From: CADEDH01 sp965263455
Lineage (GTDB): Bacteria > Actinomycetota > Acidimicrobiia > Acidimicrobiales > SZUA-35
Length of the DNA stretch: 64,000 nt
Direction of reading: 5' to 3'
Assembly (NCBI GenBank): GCA_965263455.1
Contig: CBDHHN010000004.1
Location: 2,976,001-3,040,000, forward strand
Shown here: positions 25,054 through 37,727 of the stretch, piece after piece
Numbering within the stretch: position 1 is the stretch's first letter
Layout of the letters: every line of letters begins with the position of its first letter
The notes under the pieces: generated by a model
What the model saw: only the letters and a program-made list of their open reading frames with translations
The model's database searches: none
What the model was told of the DNA's origin: nothing
Made by a program: the position numbers and the translations under genes

Positions 25054-25773
25054 ATGGAGAATCCCAGACCGGAAAAGGTTGCCGTGGTGACCGAGGTCAA
25101 GGAACGGCTGGAGACGTCCCCATCGGTCGTCGTGACCGAGTACCGGGGGCTCAGCGTGAAGGCGCTGGCCGAGCTGCGACGCTCCCTGCGCCCGGCGGGT
25201 GGGGCCTACAAGGTCTACAAGAACACCCTCGTGCGCCGGGCCGCGTCCGAAGCCGGACTCGAGCTCGAGGAACACCTGGTCGGCCCCACGGCCCTGACCT
25301 TCACCGAGCAGACGCCCGAGGGCGAAGCCGGTGACGTGGTCACCGTGGCCAAGGTGCTCACCGACTTCGCCAAGACCAACCCCGAGTTGATCATCAAGGG
25401 CGGACTGCTCGAAGGCGCTCCCATGGACGCCGAGCAGGTCAAGCAACTGGCCAACATCGAACCCCGCGAGGTGCTCCTGGCCAGGGTGGCCGGTGCCATG
25501 GCGGCCCCGATGCAGCAACTGGCCGGGCTCATGGAGGCGCTGCCTCGCAACTTGGCCTACGGGCTCCAAGCCCTCATCGATCAGGGCGGCGCCCCCGGCG
25601 CCCCCGCCGATGCCCCAGCGGCCGACGAGGCCGCCACCGCAAGCGACGAGGCCTCGCCCGAGGCCGACGCCCCCGCCGATGATGCGGCGGCCGATTCCGA
25701 TTCCGACACTGACGAAACCCCCGCCGCCGAGGCGGCCGCCGCCGACGAAGCGGCAACCGAAGGAGAAGACTGA
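25054..25773 (+). CDS. rplJ: 50S ribosomal protein L10 with acidic tail
   Basis: The 239-residue protein starts at ATG 25054, which follows a strong AAAGGAGGTG; the open frame to 24910 is leader. The core (about residues 1-175) has VVVTEYRGLSVKALAELR and the helix that binds L7/L12 dimers (LARVAGAMAAPMQQLAGLME). Residues 178-239 form an Ala/Asp/Glu tail not found in standard L10 (about 165-175 residues). The stop is 2 bases from rplL. Confidence 0.97.
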   Translation: MENPRPEKVAVVTEVKERLETSPSVVVTEYRGLSVKALAELRRSLRPAGGAYKVYKNTLVRRAASEAGLELEEHLVGPTALTFTEQTPEGEAGDVVTVAKVLTDFAKTNPELIIKGGLLEGAPMDAEQVKQLANIEPREVLLARVAGAMAAPMQQLAGLMEALPRNLAYGLQALIDQGGAPGAPADAPAADEAATASDEASPEADAPADDAAADSDSDTDETPAAEAAAADEAATEGED

Positions 25774-25775
25774 CA

Positions 25776-26165
25776 ATGGCCACCCTGACCAAGGACGAGA
25801 TCCTCGACGCCATCGGCGCCATGAGCGTGCTGGAGCTGTCGGAACTGCTGAAGGACTTCGAGGAGAAGTTCGGTGTGACCGCCGCCGCCCCCGTGGCCGT
25901 GGCTGCCGCCGCCCCTGCCGGTGGTGACGGCGGCGGCGCCGCCGAGGAGGAGAAGACCGACTTCGACGTGGTGCTGACCGGCGCCGGCGACAAGAAGATC
26001 GCCGTCATCAAGGTCGTCCGCGAGCTCACCAGCGCCGGGCTCAAGGACGCCAAGGCGATGGTCGAGGCCGACAACTCCGTCATCCTCGAGGCTCAGCCCA
26101 AGGCCGAGGCCGAGAAGGCCAAGGAGAAGCTGGAGGAGGCCGGGGCGAGCGTCGAGCTCAAGTAG
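25776..26165 (+). CDS. rplL: 50S ribosomal protein L7/L12
   Basis: 129 residues with the N-terminal dimerisation helix (LTKDEILDAIGAMSVLELSE), an Ala/Gly hinge (about residues 35-55) and the C-terminal factor-binding domain (TDFDVVLTGAGDKKIAVIKV, then TSAGLKDAKAMVE). It recruits EF-Tu, EF-G and other GTPases to the ribosome. A long attenuator-like hairpin follows before rpoB. Confidence 0.98.
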   Translation: MATLTKDEILDAIGAMSVLELSELLKDFEEKFGVTAAAPVAVAAAAPAGGDGGGAAEEEKTDFDVVLTGAGDKKIAVIKVVRELTSAGLKDAKAMVEADNSVILEAQPKAEAEKAKEKLEEAGASVELK

Positions 26166-26274
26166 GCCTCGTAACGCCTCATCCCGACCGATCGGCCGCC
26201 CTCGGCGCCATCGGCGACACCAGGTGGCGCTGATCACTGGGTGTGGTCGGCACCTGACCGGTCGTGAGGGATTT

Positions 26275-26330
26275 CCGGACCCCGACGTTCGAGCCGAACC
26301 TGGCTCGGGCGTTGGGGTCCGGCCGTTTTT
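26275..26330 (+). terminator. Attenuator/terminator between rplL and rpoB
   Basis: The outer 13-bp stem pairs CCGGACCCCGACG (26275-26287) with CGTTGGGGTCCGG (26310-26322). The inner 6-bp stem pairs CGAGCC (26290-26295) with GGCTCG (26302-26307). A T5 run at 26326-26330 follows, so it is a good intrinsic terminator. Bacteria commonly have partial termination here. Confidence 0.88.
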
Positions 26331-26368
26331 CGGCCATGCTCTCCGGAAGGGCCTGCGGCCAAAGAACC

Positions 26369-26397
26369 TTGACCTGGCTCCGCCCGTCTTTTACGAT
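26369..26397 (+). promoter_or_regulatory. Promoter for rpoBC
   Basis: TTGACC (26369-26374), a 17-base spacer, then TACGAT (26392-26397): a good primary-sigma promoter placed after the attenuator and about 145 bases before the rpoB start. Confidence 0.75.
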
Positions 26398-26548
26398 ACG
26401 CGGCCAATCTGGTTGCCGGTCGATCGGGCGCGGCGTAGGCTGGATAAGCCGTGCTTGCTCGCCCCGTCCCGCTTCGGATTTTTGTGTCGCCGGACAGTCG
26501 CGCTCAAGCAGGTTCCGTAGCTCCTCGTGGTCAATCTGGTGGTGCCTC

Positions 26549-29500
26549 TTGCCTGCACGTACTGTCGCTCGCGACCGCTACTCCTTCGGCAATCTCGAGG
26601 AGGCCATTGAGCTTCCCGACCTGATCGCTGTCCAGCGGGACTCCTTCCGCTGGTTCCTGGAGCAGGGTCTGTCCGATGCCTTCCGTGATATCAGCCCCAT
26701 TCGGGACTTCACGGAAACGCTTCAACTGGAACTGGAGTTCGATCCTCATGACGAGGACCTGAAGCCGTACCCCAAGTTCTCGGTCGAAGAGTGCAAAGAA
26801 AAGGACATGACGTACTCGGCCCCGATCTTCGTCAGGGCCCGGTTCATCAACGCGTCGACCGGCGAGATCAAGGAACAGACCGTCTTCATGGGTGACTTCC
26901 CCATGATGACCGACAAGGGCACGTTCGTGATCAACGGCACCGAGCGTGTCGTCGTGTCCCAGCTGGTGCGCTCGCCCGGCGTCATCTTCCAGCCCGGTGA
27001 GCGGTTCCGCCTCCGGAACCTGGCCAAGCACCAGATGGTCACGGGCACCATCCATCCCTACCGGGGTGAGTGGATCGAGTTCGACGTCGAGCAGAAGCCG
27101 GGCAAGGACCCGACCGCCGGCGTCCGGGTGGCCCGCAAGCGCCGCCTGTCGTTGTTCACCATGCTGCGGGCCCTCGGCTACGACGAGGAGAACGCCCCGG
27201 GCTTCCTCGAGGCCTTCGTCCGTCACTTCGACTTCCTCGAAGGCCAGTGGGAGAAGGACCGCGAGATCGCCCCCACCCAGGACGAGGCCCTGGTCGAGAT
27301 CTACAAGCGGGCCCGGCCCGGTGAGCCCCCGACCCTCGAGGCGGCCCGGACCTACCTCCGCAACGCCTTCTTCGAGAACCGTCGCTACGACCTGTCCCGG
27401 GTCGGTCGCTACAAGCTGAACCGCAAGCTCGGTCCCGAGCTGGAGAAGCTGGAGCGGCTGTTCCCGATGCTCGACCTCGATCGCCCCGAGGAGGACCAGC
27501 CGGTCCTGGCCCGGTGCGAGGTCCTGGCCTCGGCCACCTATCTCCTGCACCTGATGGTGGCCGAGCCCGGCTACCGCCTGGACGACCAGGACCACTTCGC
27601 CAACCGGCGGGTCCGCTCGGTCGGCGAGCTGATCCAGAACCAGGTCCGGATCGGGCTGTCCCGCATGGAGCGGGTGGTCCGGGAGCGGATGACGACCCAG
27701 GACGTCGAGGCCATCACCCCCCAGACCCTGATCAACATCCGCCCCGTGGTGGCGGCGATCAAGGAGTTCTTCGGGACCTCCCAGCTCTCGCAGTTCATGG
27801 ACCAGGTCAACCCCCTGTCGGGTCTGACCCACCGTCGTCGCCTCTCGGCCCTCGGCCCGGGCGGCCTGTCCCGTGAGCGGGCCGGGTTCGAGGTCCGGGA
27901 CGTGCACTTCAGCCACTACGGCCGCATGTGCCCCATCGAGACGCCCGAGGGTCCGAACATCGGTCTGATCGGCTACCTGTCGAGCTATGCCCGGGTCAAC
28001 GACTTCGGCTTCCTCGAGACCCCGTACCGTCCGGTGGAGAACGGCAAGGTGTCCGACGAGGTGGTGTACCTCACCGCCGACGAGGAGGAGGAGTACGTCG
28101 TCGCCCAGGCCAACGCCAAGCTCGACGACGACGGCTCGTTCACCAACGACCGGGTCCTGGCCCGACGCTCACCTCAGGCCGCCTCGTTGCGCGACCTGAA
28201 GCTCCAGCTGGAGCGGGACGTCTTCTTCGGTGCCACCACCGAGATCTCCCAGGTGCCGGCGGACGAGGTCCAGATGATGGACGTCTCGCCCAAGCAGATC
28301 GTCTCCATCGGTACCGGCCTGATCCCGTTCCTGGAGCACGACGACGCCAACCGGGCCCTGATGGGCGCCAACATGCAGCGTCAGGCCGTGCCTCTGCTGA
28401 CGGCCGAGGCCCCCTACATCGGGACCGGCATCGAGGCTCGCGCTGCGGCCGACGCCGCCGACACGATCATGGCCCCCGACGACGGCGTGGTCATCGAGGC
28501 CGACGGCCGGCAGATGATCATCGAGTACAAGAACATGGGCCGCAAGGTCCATCGCCTGCTCAAGTTCGATCGGTCCAACCAGGACACCTGCATCAACCAG
28601 AAGCCCCGGGTCCGGGCCGGTCAGCAGATCCGCAAGGGCGAGCTCCTGGCCGACGGTCCCTCGACCGACAACGGCGAGCTGGCCCTGGGCAAGAACCTGG
28701 TCGTGGCCTTCATGCCCTGGGAGGGCTACAACTTCGAGGACGCCATCATCCTCTCGGAGCGGCTCCAGAAGGACGACGTGCTCACGTCGATCCACATCAA
28801 GGAGCACGAGATCGACGCTCGGGACACCAAGCTCGGTCCGGAGGAGATCACCCGGGACATCCCCAACTTGTCCGAGGACATCCTGGCCGACCTCGACGAG
28901 CGCGGCATCATCCGGGTCGGCGCCGACGTCGGCCCCGGCGATGTGCTGGTGGGCAAGGTCACGCCCAAGGGCGAGACCGAGCTGACCCCCGAGGAGCGCC
29001 TGCTTCGGGCCATCTTCGGTGAGAAGGCCCGTGAGGTCCGTGACACCTCGCTCAAGGTTCCCCACGGCGAGACGGGCAAGGTCATCGAGGTCAAGGTCTT
29101 CAACCGGGACGACAGCCATGAGCTGCCCCCCGGCGTGAACCAGCTGGTCCGGGTCTACGTGGCCCAGAAGCGGAAGATCTCGGTCGGCGACAAGCTGGCC
29201 GGCCGCCACGGCAACAAGGGTGTGATCTCCCGCATCCTGCCGGTGGAGGACATGCCCCACCTGGCCGACGGGACCGCGGTCGACATCATCCTCAACCCGC
29301 TCGGTGTGCCGTCCCGCATGAACGTGGGTCAGGTCCTCGAGTCCCACCTGGGCTACGCCGCCCGCTGGGGCTGGGAGGTCGACGGTGAGCGGGTGGGCGA
29401 GCCCCCGATGCGCGGCACCGAGACCAAGACCCGGCCCTTCACCACGCCCTCCACCCTGGTCGCCACCCCGGTGTTCGACGGGGCCAAGTGGGACGAGCAG

Positions 29501-30133
29501 GAGATGGCGGGGGCCAAGCCCACCATCCAGAAGATCTTCGAGAACCTGAACCCGGAGTCGGTCGAAGGCGTCCGCCTCATCGGTAGCGACGGCAAGGCCC
29601 AGCTCTACGACGGCCAGACCGGCGAGCCCTTCGACCGTCCGGTGATGGTCGGGGTGATGTACATCCTGAAGCTCTCGCACCTGGTGGACGACAAGATCCA
29701 CGCCCGCTCGACCGGCCCCTACTCGATGATCACCCAGCAGCCCCTCGGCGGTAAGGCCCAGTTCGGTGGTCAGCGCTTCGGGGAGATGGAGGTTTGGGCT
29801 CTCGAGGCCTATGGCGCCGCCTACTGCCTGCAGGAGCTGCTCACCATCAAGTCCGACGACGTGCTCGGACGGGTGAAGGTCTACGAGGCCATCGTCAAGG
29901 GTGAGAACATCCCCGAGCCCGGCATCCCCGAGAGCTTCAAGGTGCTCATCAAGGAGATGCAGGCCCTGTGCCTCAATGTCGAGGTGCTGGCCGAGGACGG
30001 AGCCGAGATCGAGATGCGGGAGCTCGACGACGAGCTGTTCCGCACCGCCGAGGAGCTCGGTATCGATCTCAGCCGCCCCGAGCGTGGGTCCGACGAGGAC
30101 GACGCCCGGCGGGCCGCCGGTTCCCCCCGTTGA
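26549..30133 (+). CDS. rpoB: RNA polymerase beta subunit
   Basis: About 1194 residues if it starts at TTG 26549, which gives PARTVARDRYSFGN as in actinobacterial RpoB. The open frame reaches back to 26264 through the promoter and attenuator, so that part is not coding. The rifampicin region reads SQLSQFMDQVNPLSGLTHRR, with Val where most bacteria have Asn (E. coli position 518) and Arg for Lys527. PIETPEGPNIGLI, GYNFEDAI, GDKLAGRHGNKG and the C-terminal GGKAQFGGQRFGEMEVWALE are intact. rpoC follows after 105 bases. Confidence 0.97.
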   Translation: MPARTVARDRYSFGNLEEAIELPDLIAVQRDSFRWFLEQGLSDAFRDISPIRDFTETLQLELEFDPHDEDLKPYPKFSVEECKEKDMTYSAPIFVRARFINASTGEIKEQTVFMGDFPMMTDKGTFVINGTERVVVSQLVRSPGVIFQPGERFRLRNLAKHQMVTGTIHPYRGEWIEFDVEQKPGKDPTAGVRVARKRRLSLFTMLRALGYDEENAPGFLEAFVRHFDFLEGQWEKDREIAPTQDEALVEIYKRARPGEPPTLEAARTYLRNAFFENRRYDLSRVGRYKLNRKLGPELEKLERLFPMLDLDRPEEDQPVLARCEVLASATYLLHLMVAEPGYRLDDQDHFANRRVRSVGELIQNQVRIGLSRMERVVRERMTTQDVEAITPQTLINIRPVVAAIKEFFGTSQLSQFMDQVNPLSGLTHRRRLSALGPGGLSRERAGFEVRDVHFSHYGRMCPIETPEGPNIGLIGYLSSYARVNDFGFLETPYRPVENGKVSDEVVYLTADEEEEYVVAQANAKLDDDGSFTNDRVLARRSPQAASLRDLKLQLERDVFFGATTEISQVPADEVQMMDVSPKQIVSIGTGLIPFLEHDDANRALMGANMQRQAVPLLTAEAPYIGTGIEARAAADAADTIMAPDDGVVIEADGRQMIIEYKNMGRKVHRLLKFDRSNQDTCINQKPRVRAGQQIRKGELLADGPSTDNGELALGKNLVVAFMPWEGYNFEDAIILSERLQKDDVLTSIHIKEHEIDARDTKLGPEEITRDIPNLSEDILADLDERGIIRVGADVGPGDVLVGKVTPKGETELTPEERLLRAIFGEKAREVRDTSLKVPHGETGKVIEVKVFNRDDSHELPPGVNQLVRVYVAQKRKISVGDKLAGRHGNKGVISRILPVEDMPHLADGTAVDIILNPLGVPSRMNVGQVLESHLGYAARWGWEVDGERVGEPPMRGTETKTRPFTTPSTLVATPVFDGAKWDEQEMAGAKPTIQKIFENLNPESVEGVRLIGSDGKAQLYDGQTGEPFDRPVMVGVMYILKLSHLVDDKIHARSTGPYSMITQQPLGGKAQFGGQRFGEMEVWALEAYGAAYCLQELLTIKSDDVLGRVKVYEAIVKGENIPEPGIPESFKVLIKEMQALCLNVEVLAEDGAEIEMRELDDELFRTAEELGIDLSRPERGSDEDDARRAAGSPR

Positions 30134-30238
30134 TCGCAACCCGGCAGCTCTTGGAGTTGCTCGGGGTTGCAGCACCGAACGGTGTTTCGAGGATCCGTTC
30201 CGGGTCCTCTCCGCAAACCCTGATCAAAGGAGTAACGA

Positions 30239-34234
<3,996 letters not shown>

Positions 34235-34267
34235 TCCCGGCCGCCTCCGGGCGACGCACACGAACCG

Positions 34268-34300
34268 AACAGGGCCCCGGTCACCGGCCGGGGCCCTGTT
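34268..34300 (+). terminator. Terminator after rpoC
   Basis: A 13-bp perfect stem AACAGGGCCCCGG (34268-34280) / CCGGGGCCCTGTT (34288-34300) with a 7-base loop. The tail CGCGCC has no U-run. Confidence 0.8.
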
Positions 34301-34402
34301 CGCGCCCGGTCGGCGGCCCCGTCCTCGGTGCTGACGTCGGTGCCGTTGTCCTTTGGCACTCGTTTTCGGCCTCCTTTCGCCTCGGGCCCCTAGCGTGGGC
34401 CC

Positions 34403-34924
34403 GTGCCTGTGGAGACGGTCACCCTGTTCCTGGCCCTGTTGACGGTGGCCCTGGCCGCCGGTCTCGGGCTGCTGGGCCTGGCGGCGGCCACGGGCCGCCC
34501 CGCCATCGTGATCCACACGGCACGGGCCTCGGCCCTCGAATTGGCGGCGCTGGTGGCCGTGGTGTCGACGGCCGGGTCGCTCTACCTGTCGGAAGGGGCC
34601 GGCTTCGTGCCGTGCCGCCTGTGCTGGGTCCAGCGGGGCTTCATGTACCCGGCCGCCGTCCTGCTGGTGCTGGCGGTCGTGACCCGACGTCGGGTGGCGG
34701 CCGTGGTCGCCGGCGGCCTGGCCCTGGTGGGCTTGGCCGTGGCCGTCTTCCATCGCTACGAGCAGGCGTCGGGTTCGACCGGCAACCTTTGTGATCCGGC
34801 CGTGCCGTGCTCGGCCCGTTGGGTCGAGCACTTCGGCCTCATTACCATCCCCACCATGGCGGCGGTCGGATTCCTCGGAGTCGTGGCTCTCGTCGCCCTC
34901 GACCTCGGACGGAGGACCACGTGA
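34403..34924 (+). CDS. DsbB/BdbC-like disulfide bond formation protein
   Basis: The 173-residue protein has four membrane helices and two Cys pairs: Cys71-x2-Cys74 in PCRLCWVQR, next to the quinone-binding region, and Cys130/Cys136 in CDPAVPC in the second outer loop. The family oxidises a thioredoxin-like partner and passes electrons to quinone. GTG 34403 is 6 bases after TAGCGT (34391-34396), which suggests a leaderless mRNA. Its stop overlaps the next gene (GTGA), which encodes a thioredoxin-fold partner candidate. Confidence 0.88.
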   Translation: MPVETVTLFLALLTVALAAGLGLLGLAAATGRPAIVIHTARASALELAALVAVVSTAGSLYLSEGAGFVPCRLCWVQRGFMYPAAVLLVLAVVTRRRVAAVVAGGLALVGLAVAVFHRYEQASGSTGNLCDPAVPCSARWVEHFGLITIPTMAAVGFLGVVALVALDLGRRTT

Positions 34925-35598
34925 CCACCGAGACCCGACCCCCGGACTCGTCCAACCGCCTGTTTCTGTTCGCCGTGATCGGCCTGATCGTCATCGGGCT
35001 GGCCGCCGTCGCCGTCATCGCCAGCACGGTTGGGGGTGACGACGAGACGGGGCCGACGGCGGTGCCGGACGTGGCCCAGACGGCTCCGATCAGTATCAGT
35101 GGGGCCGGGCTGGCGCCGTTGCCCGACGGGGTCGGCCTCGGGACGGCCGAGAACGATCCGGTCGTGGGCACCACGGCCCCGACCCTGACGGGTACCGGGT
35201 TCGACGGGTCGACCGTGACCATCACGGCCGACGGCCGACCCAAGGTGATCTACTTCCTGACCCACTGGTGTTCCCACTGCCAGGCCGAGGTGCCCCTGAT
35301 CGAGGAGTTGATCGCCGCCGGCCGCCAGCCCGACGGTCTCGACCTCTACGCCGTGTCGACCGCCGTCGACCTCGACGGTGACAACTTCCCACCCCAGGCC
35401 TGGTTGGACGATGAGGCCTTCACCCCGGCCGTGATCCGGGATGACGAGACCAGCGCCGCCTATCTCGGCTTCGGCGGATCCGGCTTCCCCTACGCCGTCT
35501 ACCTCGACGGTGAGGGCAACGTGGTGGCCCGCACCGCGGGCAGCCTCGACGGCGACACCATGGCCCGGTTCTGGGATCTCACCGCCGGGACCGGTTGA
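34921..35598 (+). CDS. Membrane-anchored thioredoxin-fold (TlpA/DsbA-like) protein
   Basis: 225 residues from GTG 34921, overlapping the DsbB-like gene by 4 bases. One N-terminal membrane helix (LFLFAVIGLIVIGLAAVAVI) is followed by a Thr/Pro linker. The thioredoxin fold has the active site HWCSHC (Cys117-x2-Cys120), the cis-Pro region GFPYAVYLD and a C-terminal helix. It lies outside the cell and is probably the redox partner of the DsbB-like protein. SH between the cysteines is unusual compared with PH or GP. Confidence 0.88.
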   Translation: MTTETRPPDSSNRLFLFAVIGLIVIGLAAVAVIASTVGGDDETGPTAVPDVAQTAPISISGAGLAPLPDGVGLGTAENDPVVGTTAPTLTGTGFDGSTVTITADGRPKVIYFLTHWCSHCQAEVPLIEELIAAGRQPDGLDLYAVSTAVDLDGDNFPPQAWLDDEAFTPAVIRDDETSAAYLGFGGSGFPYAVYLDGEGNVVARTAGSLDGDTMARFWDLTAGTG

Positions 35599-35721
35599 GC
35601 GACGGGCCCCGGGTCGGCCCTGGCCCGAGCCGCCGGCATCCACGGCCGGCCGATGGCGACCTGGGCCCCGGGTGGGGGGTCTACAGTGGCCGTACACGTG
35701 GGAGAACGGCGAGGAGGAACC

Positions 35722-36009
35722 ATGGCCGGACTATGGATCGCACATGTCGAGGTGACCGACGAGGAGGCCTACGGCCGATACATCGAGGGAGCGACCAAGG
35801 CGATCGCCGCCCACAACGGACGGTTCGTGGCCCGGGGTGGCCGCTACCGCCAGTTCGAGGGTAAGGACCATCCGCGAAACGTCGTGGTCCGCTTCGACAG
35901 CTACGACGATGCCGTCGCCTGCTACGAGTCGCCCGAATACCAGGCCATCGTCGACACCGCCATCGGGGCCTCCAACCGATCGGTCGTCGTCGTCGAAGCC
36001 GAGGTATGA
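35722..36009 (+). CDS. DUF1330 family protein
   Basis: 95 residues forming a ferredoxin-like dimeric alpha-beta barrel. It has WIAHVEVTDEEAYGRY, a conserved GG in VARGGRYRQFEG, RNVVVRFDSYDDAVACYESP and a final VVVVEAEV strand. The biochemical role of the family is not known. ATG 35722 has a good Shine-Dalgarno sequence (GAGGAGG). It stands alone. Confidence 0.88.
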   Translation: MAGLWIAHVEVTDEEAYGRYIEGATKAIAAHNGRFVARGGRYRQFEGKDHPRNVVVRFDSYDDAVACYESPEYQAIVDTAIGASNRSVVVVEAEV

Positions 36010-36129
36010 ACGTGGCCTTGCGTCGACAATAGGGCCGTCCAATACGGGCCCATTCACAACAATGGACCAGCTTGTTGAGTCGTTGTTTGGTGCGTGGACC
36101 GGCCAAGTCGGCCTGGTACATTTTGCTCT

Positions 36130-36789
36130 ATGCTCCGCCGCCAAACGCCCAAATCGGGCGACCCCGTCAACCCTCGGCATCGGCTCGTCCGGCGAGCCTC
36201 GCTGGTCGGGGCGTCGATCGGCGTCGTCGCCCTCGGTCTCGGCGTCGGCCCCGCACTCGCCGAGGAGGAACTGAAGGTCTCGCCCTCCGAGGTGATCTTC
36301 GGTGAGCCCGGATCCGTCGTCACGGTGGCCACCGAGCCCATCCCGGCCGAACTCATCGGGCGCACCTGTGACCTCAGGGTGACCACGACCAACGGCTCGT
36401 CGGTCCATCCCGGCAACACCCTCATCTCGTCGACCGGCAGCGCCGTGGTCGAGATCCCCGGGGTGGAGGCCGATCCCGACGGCAGCGTGGCCGACATCAC
36501 GGCCGTCGAGTTGGGCGACACGCTGGTCATCCAGCTCCGACTCGGTCCCGAGGGTGTGTCCAGTCTCGGGTTCTCGGTGTCGGTCGACTGCCCGGACCCT
36601 GCCCCCGGTCCCGACCCCAGCTCGAACCAGCAGACCCCACCCCCGACCACGGCGCCGCCGACCACCGAACCACCGACCACCGAGGCCCCGACCTCGGCCC
36701 CCACCCCCACGGTCCTGCCGGCCCGACAGGAGAACCCCACGGCCACGCCGGCCAATCCGGTGGTGGCCACCCCGACCTTCACCGGCTGA
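36130..36789 (+). CDS. Secreted protein with Thr/Pro-rich tail
   Basis: 219 residues from ATG 36130. A basic N-terminus is followed by a signal sequence (ASLVGASIGVVALGLGVG, cleavage near ALA-EEE). A beta-rich domain of about 110 residues with one Cys pair (RTCDLRV, DCPDPAP) comes next. A Thr/Pro tail from about residue 160 has PPTT units (TTAPPTTEPPTTEAP), typical of wall-spanning or glycosylated linkers. It does not end in a sortase signal. TACATT (36117-36122) lies 7 bases before the ATG, which suggests a leaderless mRNA. The family is not recognised. Confidence 0.75.
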   Translation: MLRRQTPKSGDPVNPRHRLVRRASLVGASIGVVALGLGVGPALAEEELKVSPSEVIFGEPGSVVTVATEPIPAELIGRTCDLRVTTTNGSSVHPGNTLISSTGSAVVEIPGVEADPDGSVADITAVELGDTLVIQLRLGPEGVSSLGFSVSVDCPDPAPGPDPSSNQQTPPPTTAPPTTEPPTTEAPTSAPTPTVLPARQENPTATPANPVVATPTFTG

Positions 36790-36804
36790 TCACGTGCCCG
36801 GCTC

Positions 36805-37572
36805 GTGCCCGTGAGCCCGATCGCCGGTGTCCGGGGCCTCCGTCGGCCCTGGCATCTGTTGGCGCCCGTCGTGGCTCTGGTCGTCGCCGGTTGCAGCGGG
36901 GGATTCGATCCCCTGGCCCAGCAGGCGCCGACCGGTCCGACGGTCGAGGTCGAGGTCCGTCAGCGGCCGACGTCGAGTCTGGTGGCCACCTCGATCGTCT
37001 CCCGGGTCGCCGCCGTCGACCGACCGGCGCTCGACGCCACCGTCGTGGCCGAGCTGGCCAACCCGACCGAGAACGGCGCGCCCCTGGTGTTCCAGGTGGT
37101 CCGGGAGCAGGACGGCTGGCTCGAGGTGCTCCTGCCGGTTCGCCCCAACGGCACCACGGGCTGGATCTCGGCCGAACTCGTCGACCTCAGCGTGAATCCC
37201 TATCGCATCGAGATCGACGTGTCGGCCCACCGGCTGACCCTGTGGGAGGCCGGCCGGCTCCAGCTCGACGCCCCGGTGGCCATCGGTACCGGGGCCACCC
37301 CGACACCGATCGGTTCGTTCTACCTCACCGAGCTCCTGCGCCCGCCCGACCCCTCCGGTCCCTACGGAACCCACGCCTACGGCCTGTCGGGCTACAGCGA
37401 GACGCTGCGCCACTTCAACGGCGGCGACGGGGTCATCGGCCTCCACGGTACCGACGACCCGTCGTCGCTGGGGCGGAACGTGAGCCACGGCTGTGTCCGG
37501 TTGGCCAACGAGACCATCGACGACCTGGCCGCCATCCTGCCCCTCGGTACGCCGGTCGTGATCCATGGCTGA
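36805..37572 (+). CDS. L,D-transpeptidase (YkuD domain) lipoprotein
   Basis: 255 residues with a lipobox LVVAGC near residue 30 and an SH3-like segment (about 50-120, GWLEVLLPVRPNGTTGWI). The YkuD catalytic domain has IEIDVSAHRLTLWEAGR, IGTGATPTPIGSFY, His214 in GLHGT and the SHGCVRL motif with Cys230. It forms 3-3 crosslinks in peptidoglycan or attaches proteins to it. GTG 36805 is used; GTG 36811 is possible. It lies 15 bases after the secreted protein gene and may be co-transcribed. Confidence 0.92.
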   Translation: MPVSPIAGVRGLRRPWHLLAPVVALVVAGCSGGFDPLAQQAPTGPTVEVEVRQRPTSSLVATSIVSRVAAVDRPALDATVVAELANPTENGAPLVFQVVREQDGWLEVLLPVRPNGTTGWISAELVDLSVNPYRIEIDVSAHRLTLWEAGRLQLDAPVAIGTGATPTPIGSFYLTELLRPPDPSGPYGTHAYGLSGYSETLRHFNGGDGVIGLHGTDDPSSLGRNVSHGCVRLANETIDDLAAILPLGTPVVIHG

Positions 37573-37629
37573 GCAACGGGCCCGTGACCGAATTGGCAGG
37601 GATCGAACGAACGGACGGTAGCCCACAGG

Positions 37630-37644
37630 GTAGGCTGAGCCTAC
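37630..37644. promoter_or_regulatory. Palindromic operator-like motif upstream of surface-glycan operon
   Basis: GTAGGCT-G-AGCCTAC is a perfect 7-bp inverted repeat around one base, 83 bases before the sulfotransferase start. It could be a regulator binding site or a small hairpin. No regulator gene is nearby. Confidence 0.45.
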
Positions 37645-37727
37645 GAAATGGTGAACGTTGGACTACGATCAGGCGTCGTCATCGTGGCCGGTCACGGGCG
37701 ATCGTCTGACACGCGGGGGAAAGCTGC

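Larger units (their letters stand above)
26166..26548. other. rplL-rpoB regulatory gap
   Basis: 383 bases without a gene. It contains a terminator/attenuator at 26275-26330 and a consensus-like promoter at 26369-26397, and then about 150 bases of leader before the rpoB start. This fits separate setting of ribosomal-protein and polymerase expression. Confidence 0.75.

Noticed and set aside
26264..26548. N-terminal extension of RpoB
   Set aside because: This frame crosses the attenuator and promoter. Family similarity begins at PART just after TTG 26549.
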